Shown in pieces: positions 6,452 through 12,691 of a stretch of DNA of 13,934 nucleotides. The position numbers were made by a program, and so were the translations under genes. The DNA is taken from the NCBI GenBank assembly GCA_947177695.1, contig CAMWVO010000017.1, positions 1 through 13,934 of the forward strand, written 5' to 3'. The stretch's first letter is position 1, and each line of letters begins with the position of its first letter. This DNA comes from an uncultured Clostridia bacterium (GTDB taxonomy: Bacteria; Bacillota; Clostridia; Oscillospirales; Ruminococcaceae). The notes under the pieces are model-generated. The model ran no database searches, had not been told where the DNA came from, and worked only from the letters and a program-made list of their open reading frames with translations.

Positions 6452-8389
6452 TTATTCTATAGTTTCGTCATAGTTTATTTTAACGGGCGTAAAGGGTACG
6501 CCGTCGCCCGAATAAAAACGTGAAAACAGCTCGTAAAATTCCAGACGCATTGCCTGTATGCAGACCAGAAGCGCCTCAATGCCCATTACAAAAACGTTTC
6601 CGAACACTACCATGAAAGGCGAAGCAGCGCCCGACATTCCTTTTGCCAGAGCCATTACAACCAGCATCATAGAAGCATGAGAAATCGCAAAGCCTCCCAC
6701 ACGGACAAAGGACAGCGAGTTGGACACATAACTCAGCAGAAATTCAAATACCTCGAAGAAGTTCGCCGCGATAAAGTCAACCACGCCGCCCTCCATTTTG
6801 TACTTTTTGCCTTTGACCATGCAGGCGAGCGGTTCCCTCATAAACATCAATACCAGCGGAAGAACGATAAGAAGCAGCACGTAAGGAACGCTGAATACCT
6901 TAGCGCCGAGGAGCGTGCCCACCAGTCCTCCGAGTATAGAACCGAAGAACACAAGTCCCGCAATGCCGTTATTGCTGAAAAGCGCGTTTTCGTAGTCCTT
7001 GTTTTTTATTCCGGACACAATGTTTATCAGTATGGAGATCATTATCAGAAGCACGCCGAACGCGATAGTCGCCACAAGTATCGGCGCAACGTTTTCCATG
7101 ACCTTGATAGGCAGGAACGATATGCCAAGTCTTTCGTACACCGGATCGAGAAGCTCCTCGTAACCGAAAACGCTTCCGAAAAGCAAACCGAAGATCGCTG
7201 CCGAAATTCCCACTCTTGAAATTATCGGACCCATAGCCCACTTTTTGAACTTGCCCATCAGCGCACCGAATATTGCAAGTACGACGCCCTGTCCGAAATC
7301 GCCGAACATTATGCCGAACAGCAGCATATAGGTAATCGCTACAAAATTTGTCGGGTTTATGCCGTTATAGGACGGCAGACCATACATTTCCACAAACAAT
7401 GAAAACGGCTTTGAAAAACTGTTGTCCTTCAGCTTTATGGGCGGCGGGAGCTTTCCGTTCACGTCCGCGTGCTGCATTGTGACCTCAACGCTTTCAATAT
7501 CGCCAAGCATTTCGGCAAAATGCTCCGAATCCTTTCTCGGGACAAAACCAACAATACAGAACTTGTCGTTAACTATCGCCGCTTTGTTCCTCAGATCGAA
7601 GTTATCGTGCTGAGTTTTGAGACGGGAAAATATCTTGCAGAGCTTTTCCGTTTTCAGCAGCATAAATTCGTTCAGCTGCTTTACGCATCTCTCGATCTCC
7701 TTTTTGTCCTCCTCGACCATTTGGTGAAGCTCCGAGGACGCCGTTTCAGCGTCACCGTGAACAAAATCGGGAATACGGGTCCTCTCAAAATAAAGCTCGT
7801 CGAATATCTCCTCAACCTCGTCAAGGTAAGCGGCGGGGACAAGATACATTCCCCAGTAATACTCCTGCTCCTGACTAAAGTGAATGAAGAAAAACGGCTT
7901 GTCGTCGTAAAACGGGAGCTTGGCAAAACTGTCTGCGGGAAGCCGTCCCAGACGTATCTTGATGTACTCGCAGTGGAATATCTGCTGAAAGTCGGCGGTA
8001 ATTCCCTGTAAGTGATCCACCTGATACATAGCCTGTTCATGGACAGAAAGCTGTTCCCTCGCCTGTCTTTCGGCAGTTTTGTACTCGTCAAGAGTATCAC
8101 TCACCTCCGAAAGATATTTCTCCAGCGAAGCAAGGCTGTCGTTTTCCACATCGGAAAAATCCATGCTTTTGAACGATATTCCCGACCGAGCGGATATTTC
8201 GTTCAACGTTTTGAGAAGCGGTGTATAGGGATTTTCCTCTTTGAGAGTGGTATATCCGCTTTTCTTTTTGGCGACCTTTGAAGCCGACTCGATGTGAAAA
8301 CAGCCGCATTCGCTAAGCTTGACAAGCGCTGCGTTCAGGTCTTTCGTATGACCCGAAATGTTCACAAATTCCATTTTTTCAATAGACAT
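6452..8389 (-). CDS. atpI: V-type ATP synthase subunit I (membrane stator, a-subunit homologue)
   Basis: Subunit I forms the stator half-channels next to the c-ring and anchors the peripheral stalks. The 645 residues split into an N-terminal cytoplasmic arm (about 1-330, with helical segments) and a C-terminal membrane domain of about seven to eight helices. The family hallmark KPFSLFVEMYGLPSYNGINP (327-346) is followed by LLFGIMFGDFGQG. Two key arginines are visible: R563 in SLSFVRVGGFAISHA and R615 in AMRLEFYELFSRFYSGDG, the regions that contact the c-ring glutamate. The start ATG has AGAGGTGA upstream. It is 39 bases after subunit C and 19 before subunit K. The opposite-strand open frames inside it are shadows. 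Confidence 0.96.
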   Translation of the reverse strand: MSIEKMEFVNISGHTKDLNAALVKLSECGCFHIESASKVAKKKSGYTTLKEENPYTPLLKTLNEISARSGISFKSMDFSDVENDSLASLEKYLSEVSDTLDEYKTAERQAREQLSVHEQAMYQVDHLQGITADFQQIFHCEYIKIRLGRLPADSFAKLPFYDDKPFFFIHFSQEQEYYWGMYLVPAAYLDEVEEIFDELYFERTRIPDFVHGDAETASSELHQMVEEDKKEIERCVKQLNEFMLLKTEKLCKIFSRLKTQHDNFDLRNKAAIVNDKFCIVGFVPRKDSEHFAEMLGDIESVEVTMQHADVNGKLPPPIKLKDNSFSKPFSLFVEMYGLPSYNGINPTNFVAITYMLLFGIMFGDFGQGVVLAIFGALMGKFKKWAMGPIISRVGISAAIFGLLFGSVFGYEELLDPVYERLGISFLPIKVMENVAPILVATIAFGVLLIMISILINIVSGIKNKDYENALFSNNGIAGLVFFGSILGGLVGTLLGAKVFSVPYVLLLIVLPLVLMFMREPLACMVKGKKYKMEGGVVDFIAANFFEVFEFLLSYVSNSLSFVRVGGFAISHASMMLVVMALAKGMSGAASPFMVVFGNVFVMGIEALLVCIQAMRLEFYELFSRFYSGDGVPFTPVKINYDETIE

Positions 8390-8428
8390 CTGACTGTCAC
8401 CTCTTTATATTAGGTAAGGGAAAACTCC

Positions 8429-9460
8429 CTAAGTTATAACAAGCGACGCGATCATATTGCTCTCAACGCCGTATCGTATGCCTTCGATAATGCTAATGAT
8501 GTTCTGAACTTCCGTCTCAAGCAGGAAGAAGAACGCGTACACGCTCAGCGGAGCGGAGCCGGAACGTCTGAGAACGCTTCTTGCGTACTTGTGTCTCAGC
8601 CTGCGGACGCTTTGCTCGATATTGGATATATCGTATCCGTTCCGTATCATCTGCCTGCCGTAATAGGTCTTTGAAAAACGTCTTATAAATTCTTCCGCAT
8701 TGGGAGCGCTGTATATCTCCCGGTGTCTTTCGGCGGTGATCCTGCCGTAAAAGGTAAGCATATCCTTTTCGATCTCCTCCTCGGACTCGCCGAAATAAGC
8801 GGTAAGGCGGTATGAATTTATAACGTTTATCAGGTCTATCTCCGCTTCAAGGAAACGGTTGAACTGTTCGGCGTCACCGCCTCCCGAATCCGCAGTCTCC
8901 TTCAGCATATTGATGTAGTAGTTCCTGAGCAGCGTTTCACACCTCGTAACGTCTACCTTTCCGTCCTCGTTGGGAGAAATATTTTTCAGAACTACGTAAT
9001 AAGGCGTTTTGCGTATAAATTCAAGCAAATCGGAAAAACTGTTTATCTTCGCAAGCTCAAGCAGATCAAAAGACGTGAGATGATTGATATAAACGGGAAC
9101 GTCCTGTATCAGCTTGTCCGAGCCTGCGTTTATACAGCGTATGCACCTTAAAATTTCGTCGATCTCCGTCTGAATTATTTTGTAATTGTAGAACTGCTGC
9201 TTTGAAATATGCTCAAAGCCCGTAATTCTCATATAGGTCTCAAAAACGCTTCTGCGCAGGAGATTTTCCAACATTCCTCTGTGAATGGTGTTGGTATCTA
9301 TAGAAGCTAAAAGCCTGCTGTAGTAAGTATTTTTTTTCAGATAGTCGGCAACGTCGGCAACGCTCTGCCTGTTCATCATTTCCGTGTAATCCTGCTGCGT
9401 AAGGCGCTTCCCGTAGACAGCCATTATTTTTGCCACTGTAGCATTATACTTTTTCTGCAC
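8429..9460 (-). CDS. atpC: V-type ATP synthase subunit C (central stalk socket)
   Basis: Subunit C (subunit d in eukaryotes) is the funnel that couples the D/F shaft to the c-ring. The 343-residue length is typical, and the sequence is mainly alpha-helical with repeated short motifs. The N-terminus is KYNATVAKIMAVYGKRL. The C-terminal helix PLSVYAFFFLLETEVQNIIS, followed by IIEGIRYGV, carries the conserved E-x-E/N and IxEGIRYG pattern of the family. The start is GTG at 9458-9460, supported by AAAGGAGAG upstream; no better ATG exists nearby. In many bacterial V-ATPase operons the C gene follows E; here it precedes I, right after the H-like stalk gene (36 bases away). Confidence 0.93.
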   Translation of the reverse strand: MQKKYNATVAKIMAVYGKRLTQQDYTEMMNRQSVADVADYLKKNTYYSRLLASIDTNTIHRGMLENLLRRSVFETYMRITGFEHISKQQFYNYKIIQTEIDEILRCIRCINAGSDKLIQDVPVYINHLTSFDLLELAKINSFSDLLEFIRKTPYYVVLKNISPNEDGKVDVTRCETLLRNYYINMLKETADSGGGDAEQFNRFLEAEIDLINVINSYRLTAYFGESEEEIEKDMLTFYGRITAERHREIYSAPNAEEFIRRFSKTYYGRQMIRNGYDISNIEQSVRRLRHKYARSVLRRSGSAPLSVYAFFFLLETEVQNIISIIEGIRYGVESNMIASLVIT

Positions 9461-9496
9461 GGCAAAGGCTCTCCTTTCCCGAAAAATAAAAGTCGG

Positions 9497-9808
9497 TTAA
9501 CCGCCGATAACGGCGTTGAAAATATTATTTTCCCACTCTGTATGATTTTTTTCATACACCTTATCAAGACGCTTTATTTCGTCTGCCATTGCCGATTCTA
9601 TCTCAGCCAGCTTTTCATCGGTCTTTTTCTTTTCACCGAGACTGACCTGCGCAGCCTTTTCTTCCGCTTCGATTATTTTCTCGGCAATGATCCTGTCCTT
9701 TTCGGCTTCGGCGTCGGCAATGATCTTATCCCTCTGCCGAACAGCTTCTTCAAGACGTGTTTTGGCGTCCTGTTCAATGTCAAGAATGCTTGTGATAATA
9801 TTTTCCAT
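9497..9808 (-). CDS. V-type ATP synthase subunit H/G-like peripheral stalk coiled coil
   Basis: A 103-residue, highly charged protein that is almost all predicted coiled coil. MENIITSILDIEQDAKTRLE is followed by heptad-rich helices with repeated A-E-x-E-K and I-I-A-E patterns, rich in Lys, Glu and Ala. This matches the small helical stalk subunit called H in archaea, G in Thermus and F in Enterococcus, which pairs with subunit E. It is first among the ATPase genes, as in other bacterial V-ATPase operons. The start at ATG 9808 has AAGGGTGA before it; a longer reading from a TTG at 9841 overlaps that site. The assignment rests on composition and position because this family has weak sequence conservation. 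Confidence 0.85.
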   Translation of the reverse strand: MENIITSILDIEQDAKTRLEEAVRQRDKIIADAEAEKDRIIAEKIIEAEEKAAQVSLGEKKKTDEKLAEIESAMADEIKRLDKVYEKNHTEWENNIFNAVIGG

Positions 9809-9841
9809 TCGATCACCCTTTCCGATTCCAAACGCGGACAA

Positions 9842-9865
9842 TCCTGCCGAAGCAAAACGGCAGGA
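9842..9865 (-). other. Intercistronic hairpin between PFL gene and ATPase genes
   Basis: TCCTGCCG at 9842-9849 pairs perfectly with CGGCAGGA at 9858-9865 around an 8-base loop. It lies in the 69-base gap, the largest in the gene train. In the direction of transcription it is followed by TTGTCCGCG, not a T-run, so it is a poor terminator. It may trim, stabilise or attenuate the transcript and set different levels for ACT-PFL and the ATPase genes. Confidence 0.55.
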
Positions 9866-9877
9866 CTATTTCCGAAA

Positions 9878-11233
9878 CTAATTTTTAAGGCTGTGAAGCG
9901 GCGCGGGAATCTGTCCGCCCCTGCTTATAAACTTAGCGGGAGAATAGGTATTAACTCTCATTACGGGACCCTTTCCGAAAAGTCCGCCCCAGTCGAGAAC
10001 GTCTCCCTCTTTCATTCCGATAGCGGGAATGACCCTTACCGCGGTAGTCTTGCCGTTTACCATTCCGATAGCGGCTTCGTCGGCAATTATCGCGGAAATA
10101 ACGTCGTCTGTAGTATCTCCGGGAATACAGATCATATCCAGACCCACCGAGCATACAGCAGTCATAGCTTCAAGCTTTTCAATGGACAGCGCGCCGCACT
10201 CGGCAGCTTCGATCATGCCTGCGTCCTCGGAAACAGGAATAAACGCACCCGAAAGACCGCCTATTCTGGAGCAAGCCATTACGCCGCCCTTTTTGACCGC
10301 GTCGTTAAGCAACGCCAGTGCAGCAGTAGTTCCGCAGGCTCCGCACCTTTCCAGACCGATCTCTTCAAGAATATGAGCAACGCTGTCTCCAACAGCGGGA
10401 GTAGGCGCAAGAGAAAGGTCTACGATACCGAACGGAACGCCCAATCTCTCCGAAGCCGTAACACCCACAAGCTGTCCAACGCGGGTTATCTTATATGACG
10501 TTTTCTTGATAACGTCGGAAATGCCCGTAATGTCTGCATCGGGATATTTTCTCAGAACAGAGCGCACAACGCCCGGTCCCGAAACTCCTACATTGATAAT
10601 GCAGTCGGGCTCGCCCACGCCGTGGAAAGCTCCTGCCATAAAGGGATTATCCTCTACCGCGTTGCAGAACACCACAAGCTTAGCTGCGCCGAAGCACTGA
10701 TTGTCAACAGTAAGCTCCGCGCTTTTCTTAACTATCCTACCCATAATTTTGCAGGCGTCAAGGTTTATACCCGTTTTTGTAGAACCCACGTTTACCGATG
10801 AGCATACACATGAAGTTGAAGCCAGAGCTTCGGGAATAGACTCAATAAGCCTTTCGTCTCCCGCCGAGAAGCCCTTCTGCACCAGTGCGGAATAACCGCC
10901 TATAAGGTTTACGCCGCAGGTCTTAGCTGCTTTCTCCATAGTGAGAGCAAACTTAACGGGACTTGCATTGCAGGCAGCGGAAACGATGGCGATAGGCGTA
11001 ACCGAAAGACGCTTATTTATAATAGGTATACCGTATTCCTTTTCGATGTCCTCGCCTACTCTGACAAGGTTCTGAGCGCAGCGGGTTATCTTGTCGTAAA
11101 CCTTATCGCACGCCTTGTCGATATCGCTGTCAATGCAGTCGAGAAGCGAAATTCCCATAGTTATTGTACGTATGTCAAGACATTCGTCCTGAATCATACG
11201 GATAGTTTCAAGTATATCATGAACATTGATCAT
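9878..11233 (-). CDS. PFL family protein (UPF0210/DUF711)
   Basis: This belongs to the PFL/UPF0210 family, whose biochemical role is not established to my knowledge; the name refers to a distant likeness to pyruvate formate-lyase. The 451-residue length is full size. Recognisable are ILETIRMIQDECLDIRTITM, the segment with GIPIINKRLSVTPIAIV, GVNLIGGYSALVQKGFS, and GGLSGAFIPVSEDAGM. It directly follows the small ACT-domain gene (20-base gap), a pairing widely conserved in Clostridia, lactic bacteria and archaea, so the ACT protein may regulate it. It has a good AGGAGAC site. It is separated from the ATPase genes by 69 bases with a hairpin. No active-site role is claimed. Confidence 0.93.
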   Translation of the reverse strand: MINVHDILETIRMIQDECLDIRTITMGISLLDCIDSDIDKACDKVYDKITRCAQNLVRVGEDIEKEYGIPIINKRLSVTPIAIVSAACNASPVKFALTMEKAAKTCGVNLIGGYSALVQKGFSAGDERLIESIPEALASTSCVCSSVNVGSTKTGINLDACKIMGRIVKKSAELTVDNQCFGAAKLVVFCNAVEDNPFMAGAFHGVGEPDCIINVGVSGPGVVRSVLRKYPDADITGISDVIKKTSYKITRVGQLVGVTASERLGVPFGIVDLSLAPTPAVGDSVAHILEEIGLERCGACGTTAALALLNDAVKKGGVMACSRIGGLSGAFIPVSEDAGMIEAAECGALSIEKLEAMTAVCSVGLDMICIPGDTTDDVISAIIADEAAIGMVNGKTTAVRVIPAIGMKEGDVLDWGGLFGKGPVMRVNTYSPAKFISRGGQIPAPLHSLKN

Positions 11234-11253
11234 AGACAGTCTCCTATCAAAGG

Positions 11254-11523
11254 TTAAATTCTGTGCATGGACTCGAATATTTCCTCATGCATGGTGTGGA
11301 TCTGAAGCCCCAGCTCCTCGCCGAGACCGGTCATTCTGGTAACCAGCTCGGTAAAATCCTTGTTCAGCTTGGAAATATCCACCAGCATTATCATAGCGAA
11401 CATATCCTGAAGAACGCTCTGGGTAACTTCGATAACGTTGGCGTTATATTCGGTGCAAATGCCGCTTACCTTTGTGAGGATCCCGACCGTATCCTTACCG
11501 ATTACCGTAACAACTGCTCTCAT
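11254..11523 (-). CDS. ACT domain-containing protein (UPF0237), 89 aa
   Basis: A single free-standing ACT domain of 89 residues, which in this family binds small ligands such as amino acids and usually acts as a regulatory dimer. The sequence begins MRAVVTVIGKDTVGILTKVS, the usual start of these proteins, with the glycine turn (GKDTVGI) that commonly marks the ligand site. NANVIEVTQSVLQDMFAMIM and LGLQIHTMHEEIFESMHRI follow. The start is at ATG 11523, preceded by GGAGG with 8-base spacing; the longer open frame to 11724 is AT-rich intergenic sequence. It is the first gene of the minus train, and its stop is 20 bases before the PFL start. What it senses is unknown. Confidence 0.92.
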   Translation of the reverse strand: MRAVVTVIGKDTVGILTKVSGICTEYNANVIEVTQSVLQDMFAMIMLVDISKLNKDFTELVTRMTGLGEELGLQIHTMHEEIFESMHRI

Positions 11524-11569
11524 CAATAAAACCTCCGATAAAATACAAATAAAAACAAAAGATATAATT

Positions 11570-11578
11570 ATCATATCA
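11570..11578 (-). promoter_or_regulatory. Candidate extended -10 promoter for the ACT-PFL-ATPase train
   Basis: The minus strand reads TGATATGAT (11578-11570): an extended TGn followed by TATGAT. The -35 position is only TTTTAT-like, so the extended -10 would have to carry the activity. It lies about 47 bases upstream of the ACT start, giving a short leader. No second promoter is obvious between PFL and the ATPase genes. Confidence 0.45.
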
Positions 11579-11621
11579 CATTTTCTGTAAAAATAAAAGG
11601 CAAAAATCAGACAAAAAAGCA

Positions 11622-11665
11622 GGTAATTTTTATGTGTTTTTTCACAAAATATACGGTAATTTTTA
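11622..11665. repeat. Pair of 11-bp direct repeats 33 bp apart upstream of the ACT promoter
   Basis: GGTAATTTTTA occurs at 11622-11632 and again at 11655-11665, exactly 33 bp apart (about three helical turns, so on the same DNA face). Both lie upstream of the candidate ACT promoter. They could be binding sites for a regulator, or a chance repeat in AT-rich DNA. Confidence 0.4.
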
Positions 11666-11666
11666 G

Positions 11667-11702
11667 GCAAATATGTTACAAATATGAACAAAACATATTT
11701 GC
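11667..11702 (-). other. AT-rich hairpin 3' of the DUF2798 gene
   Basis: GCAAATATGTT (11667-11677) pairs perfectly over 11 bp with AACATATTTGC (11692-11702) around a 14-base loop. It begins about 22 bases after the DUF2798 stop. It could be a weak terminator or transcript end, but no T-run follows in either direction and the stem is AT-rich. The rest of the 11524-11724 gap holds only the direct repeats and the ACT promoter. Confidence 0.4.
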
Positions 11703-11724
11703 TCGGATACGTCCTACGTTTCAA

Positions 11725-12291
11725 TCAGACGTTTACGCTTTCTCTCGCTTCGATATCTTTGCGAAAAAGAAGCTTGAAAATGGTGCGTACAAGAGGCTGG
11801 ATAAAGAAAAGCTGTGTAAAGAACGCAAACGGAAAGTTAAAGCATACCAGCTTCAGCCAGTTAGCCAGCAATGTAATAAAGTTAAATCCCGCATAGTACG
11901 GATAATACAGGAAAGCGGCAATAAAGCTCATTGCGGGACACATAAGTCCTACTGTCGCGCAGATTATCGCGGATTCAAAAATAACTGGGTGAGTTTCCCT
12001 AGGATTGAAAACCTTGCAGGCAAGCTTGAATGAAAACGGACTTCCCATAATGTTTTCAAGCAGATAAGCGAAAACGAATTCCACCAGCACCACCGCCCAT
12101 ATGGGAACGTTCGCTCCGCACATATAGACGCCGCCCATAGCGTTTATCGCAGCAATAACACCGCTCTCGCCGCTTGCTTCCATAAGGACGCTTCCGTTCA
12201 CCACATACAGGCTGTAGAACACATAGGCGTGTACCGTTATCACAACGGTGATGAGAGCGAATATCATTCGCTGAAACTTATTTCTCGGCAT
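11725..12291 (-). CDS. DUF2798 family membrane protein
   Basis: A 188-residue integral membrane protein with about four hydrophobic segments (roughly 9-32, 61-82, 103-128, 138-172). The start MPRNKFQRMIFALI matches the DUF2798 signature, and the family's second-half features are seen: CKVFNPRETHPVIFE, GLMCPAMSFIAAFL, and FNFPFAFFTQLFFIQPLVRTIFK. The family has no known function that I can name. The ATG at 12291 is preceded by AAAGGAT at about 11 bases; a longer open frame to a TTG at 12327 adds non-conserved residues. It has its own two promoters and a long structured leader. It is transcribed in the same direction as the ACT gene but separated from it by 201 bases with an AT-rich hairpin, so it is probably a separate unit. 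Confidence 0.82.
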   Translation of the reverse strand: MPRNKFQRMIFALITVVITVHAYVFYSLYVVNGSVLMEASGESGVIAAINAMGGVYMCGANVPIWAVVLVEFVFAYLLENIMGSPFSFKLACKVFNPRETHPVIFESAIICATVGLMCPAMSFIAAFLYYPYYAGFNFITLLANWLKLVCFNFPFAFFTQLFFIQPLVRTIFKLLFRKDIEARESVNV

Positions 12292-12307
12292 AATATCAAC
12301 TATCCTT

Positions 12308-12409
12308 TCAAGCGCACAAAAAAACACGTAGCAACAATGTACGTAAATCTGATAACGGCCGTGTACCGTGATCAGATTTACGCGCCAAAGCGCAACGTGT
12401 GTCGTTCAT
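12308..12409 (-). other. Possible 33-codon leader ORF across the structured 5' region (doubtful)
   Basis: An ATG at 12409 opens a 33-codon frame that runs through the inverted repeats and stops with TGA at 12308, next to the ribosome binding site of the DUF2798 gene. It has seven Leu and five Arg codons, with three Leu in a row near its end. I see no Shine-Dalgarno sequence before it. It may be a leader peptide or a chance frame, and I lean towards chance. Confidence 0.2.
12324..12400 (-). promoter_or_regulatory. Structured 5' leader / candidate cis-regulatory RNA of the DUF2798 gene
   Basis: In the minus-strand transcript, ACACGT (12400-12395) can pair with ACGTGT (12329-12324), enclosing a small hairpin GCGC-TTTG-GCGC (12393-12382) and a long hairpin. 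The long hairpin has perfect 12-base arms at 12342-12353 and 12371-12382, extended inside by an ACGG/CCGT pairing. A run of seven T (12324-12318) follows. A competing hairpin, ACGTA/TACGT (12344-12340 with 12330-12326), sits just before the T-run and cannot form together with the outer stem. That arrangement resembles a terminator/antiterminator switch. It matches no riboswitch class I recognise. A dispersed palindromic repeat is the alternative. Confidence 0.5.
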
Positions 12410-12421
12410 GCAATATTAATT

Positions 12422-12450
12422 TTTATAGCCGACAATACTGACTTTATCAA
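12422..12450 (-). promoter_or_regulatory. Promoter P2 of the DUF2798 gene
   Basis: On the minus strand TTGATA (12450-12445) and TATAAA (12427-12422) are separated by exactly 17 bases. Expected transcription start is near 12415, upstream of the structured leader and just before the possible leader ORF. Confidence 0.6.
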
Positions 12451-12465
12451 TTGTCCGCTTTTAGT

Positions 12466-12494
12466 ATTTTAGCATAAACCTGCGCTTCTGTCAA
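12466..12494 (-). promoter_or_regulatory. Promoter P1 of the DUF2798 gene
   Basis: On the minus strand a consensus TTGACA (12494-12489) is followed 17 bases later by TAAAAT (12471-12466), with an extended TGC in front. This is the best housekeeping-type promoter in the window. Expected start is near 12459, giving a leader of about 168 nt. Confidence 0.75.
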
Positions 12495-12527
12495 TGCGGA
12501 TTTTCAACAATAATTCTGCCGCTGCCG

Positions 12528-12539
12528 AAAAAATTTTTT
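12528..12539. other. A6T6 tract in the divergent intergenic region
   Basis: Six A followed by six T, a sequence that typically bends DNA, lies between the divergent promoters. The 12292-12691 gap of 400 bases otherwise holds the DUF2798 leader and promoters, a palindrome at 12592-12603, and the PHP promoter. Confidence 0.5.
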
Positions 12540-12591
12540 AGTCAAAATTATTATTCAGACATTTTGAACGACCTGCATTTTAGAAGTATTG

Positions 12592-12603
12592 CCGAAATTT
12601 CGG
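12592..12603. repeat. Perfect 12-bp palindrome upstream of the PHP gene promoter
   Basis: CCGAAATTTCGG is perfectly self-complementary and lies about 40 bp upstream of the PHP gene -10. The size and symmetry suit a dimeric regulator site. A chance palindrome in AT-rich DNA cannot be excluded. Confidence 0.4.
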
Positions 12604-12641
12604 GATATTCAGAAAAATATATGTTACCCGCAGGAATAATG

Positions 12642-12650
12642 TGGTATAAT
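12642..12650 (+). promoter_or_regulatory. Extended -10 promoter of the PHP phosphatase gene
   Basis: TGGTATAAT gives a TGn-extended perfect -10 (TATAAT at 12645-12650). The -35 region at 12622-12627 (TGTTAC) is poor, as often seen with extended -10 promoters. Start would be near 12657, about 35 bases before the gene. Confidence 0.65.
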
Positions 12651-12691
12651 AAAGAAAACAAACCACATACACACGAAAGGAATGTCAGCAA

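Noticed and set aside
6677..7219. 180-residue plus-strand frame opposite atpI, rich in His, Arg and Lys
   Set aside because: Antisense to conserved membrane helices; its charged composition is what the reverse complement of hydrophobic codons gives.
9542..10498. 318-residue open frame on the plus strand opposite the subunit H and PFL genes
   Set aside because: It is antisense to well-recognised genes, has no family-like motifs, and has no ribosome binding site or promoter that I can see.
11524..11724. 67-residue N-terminal extension of the ACT protein, with hydrophobic stretches
   Set aside because: AT-rich intergenic sequence giving Phe, Tyr and Ile codons. The family starts at MRAVV with a strong ribosome binding site, and the promoter lies inside the extension.
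12292..12327. TTG start adding 12 residues to the DUF2798 protein
   Set aside because: The added residues are not family-like and would cover the ribosome binding site of the ATG start.
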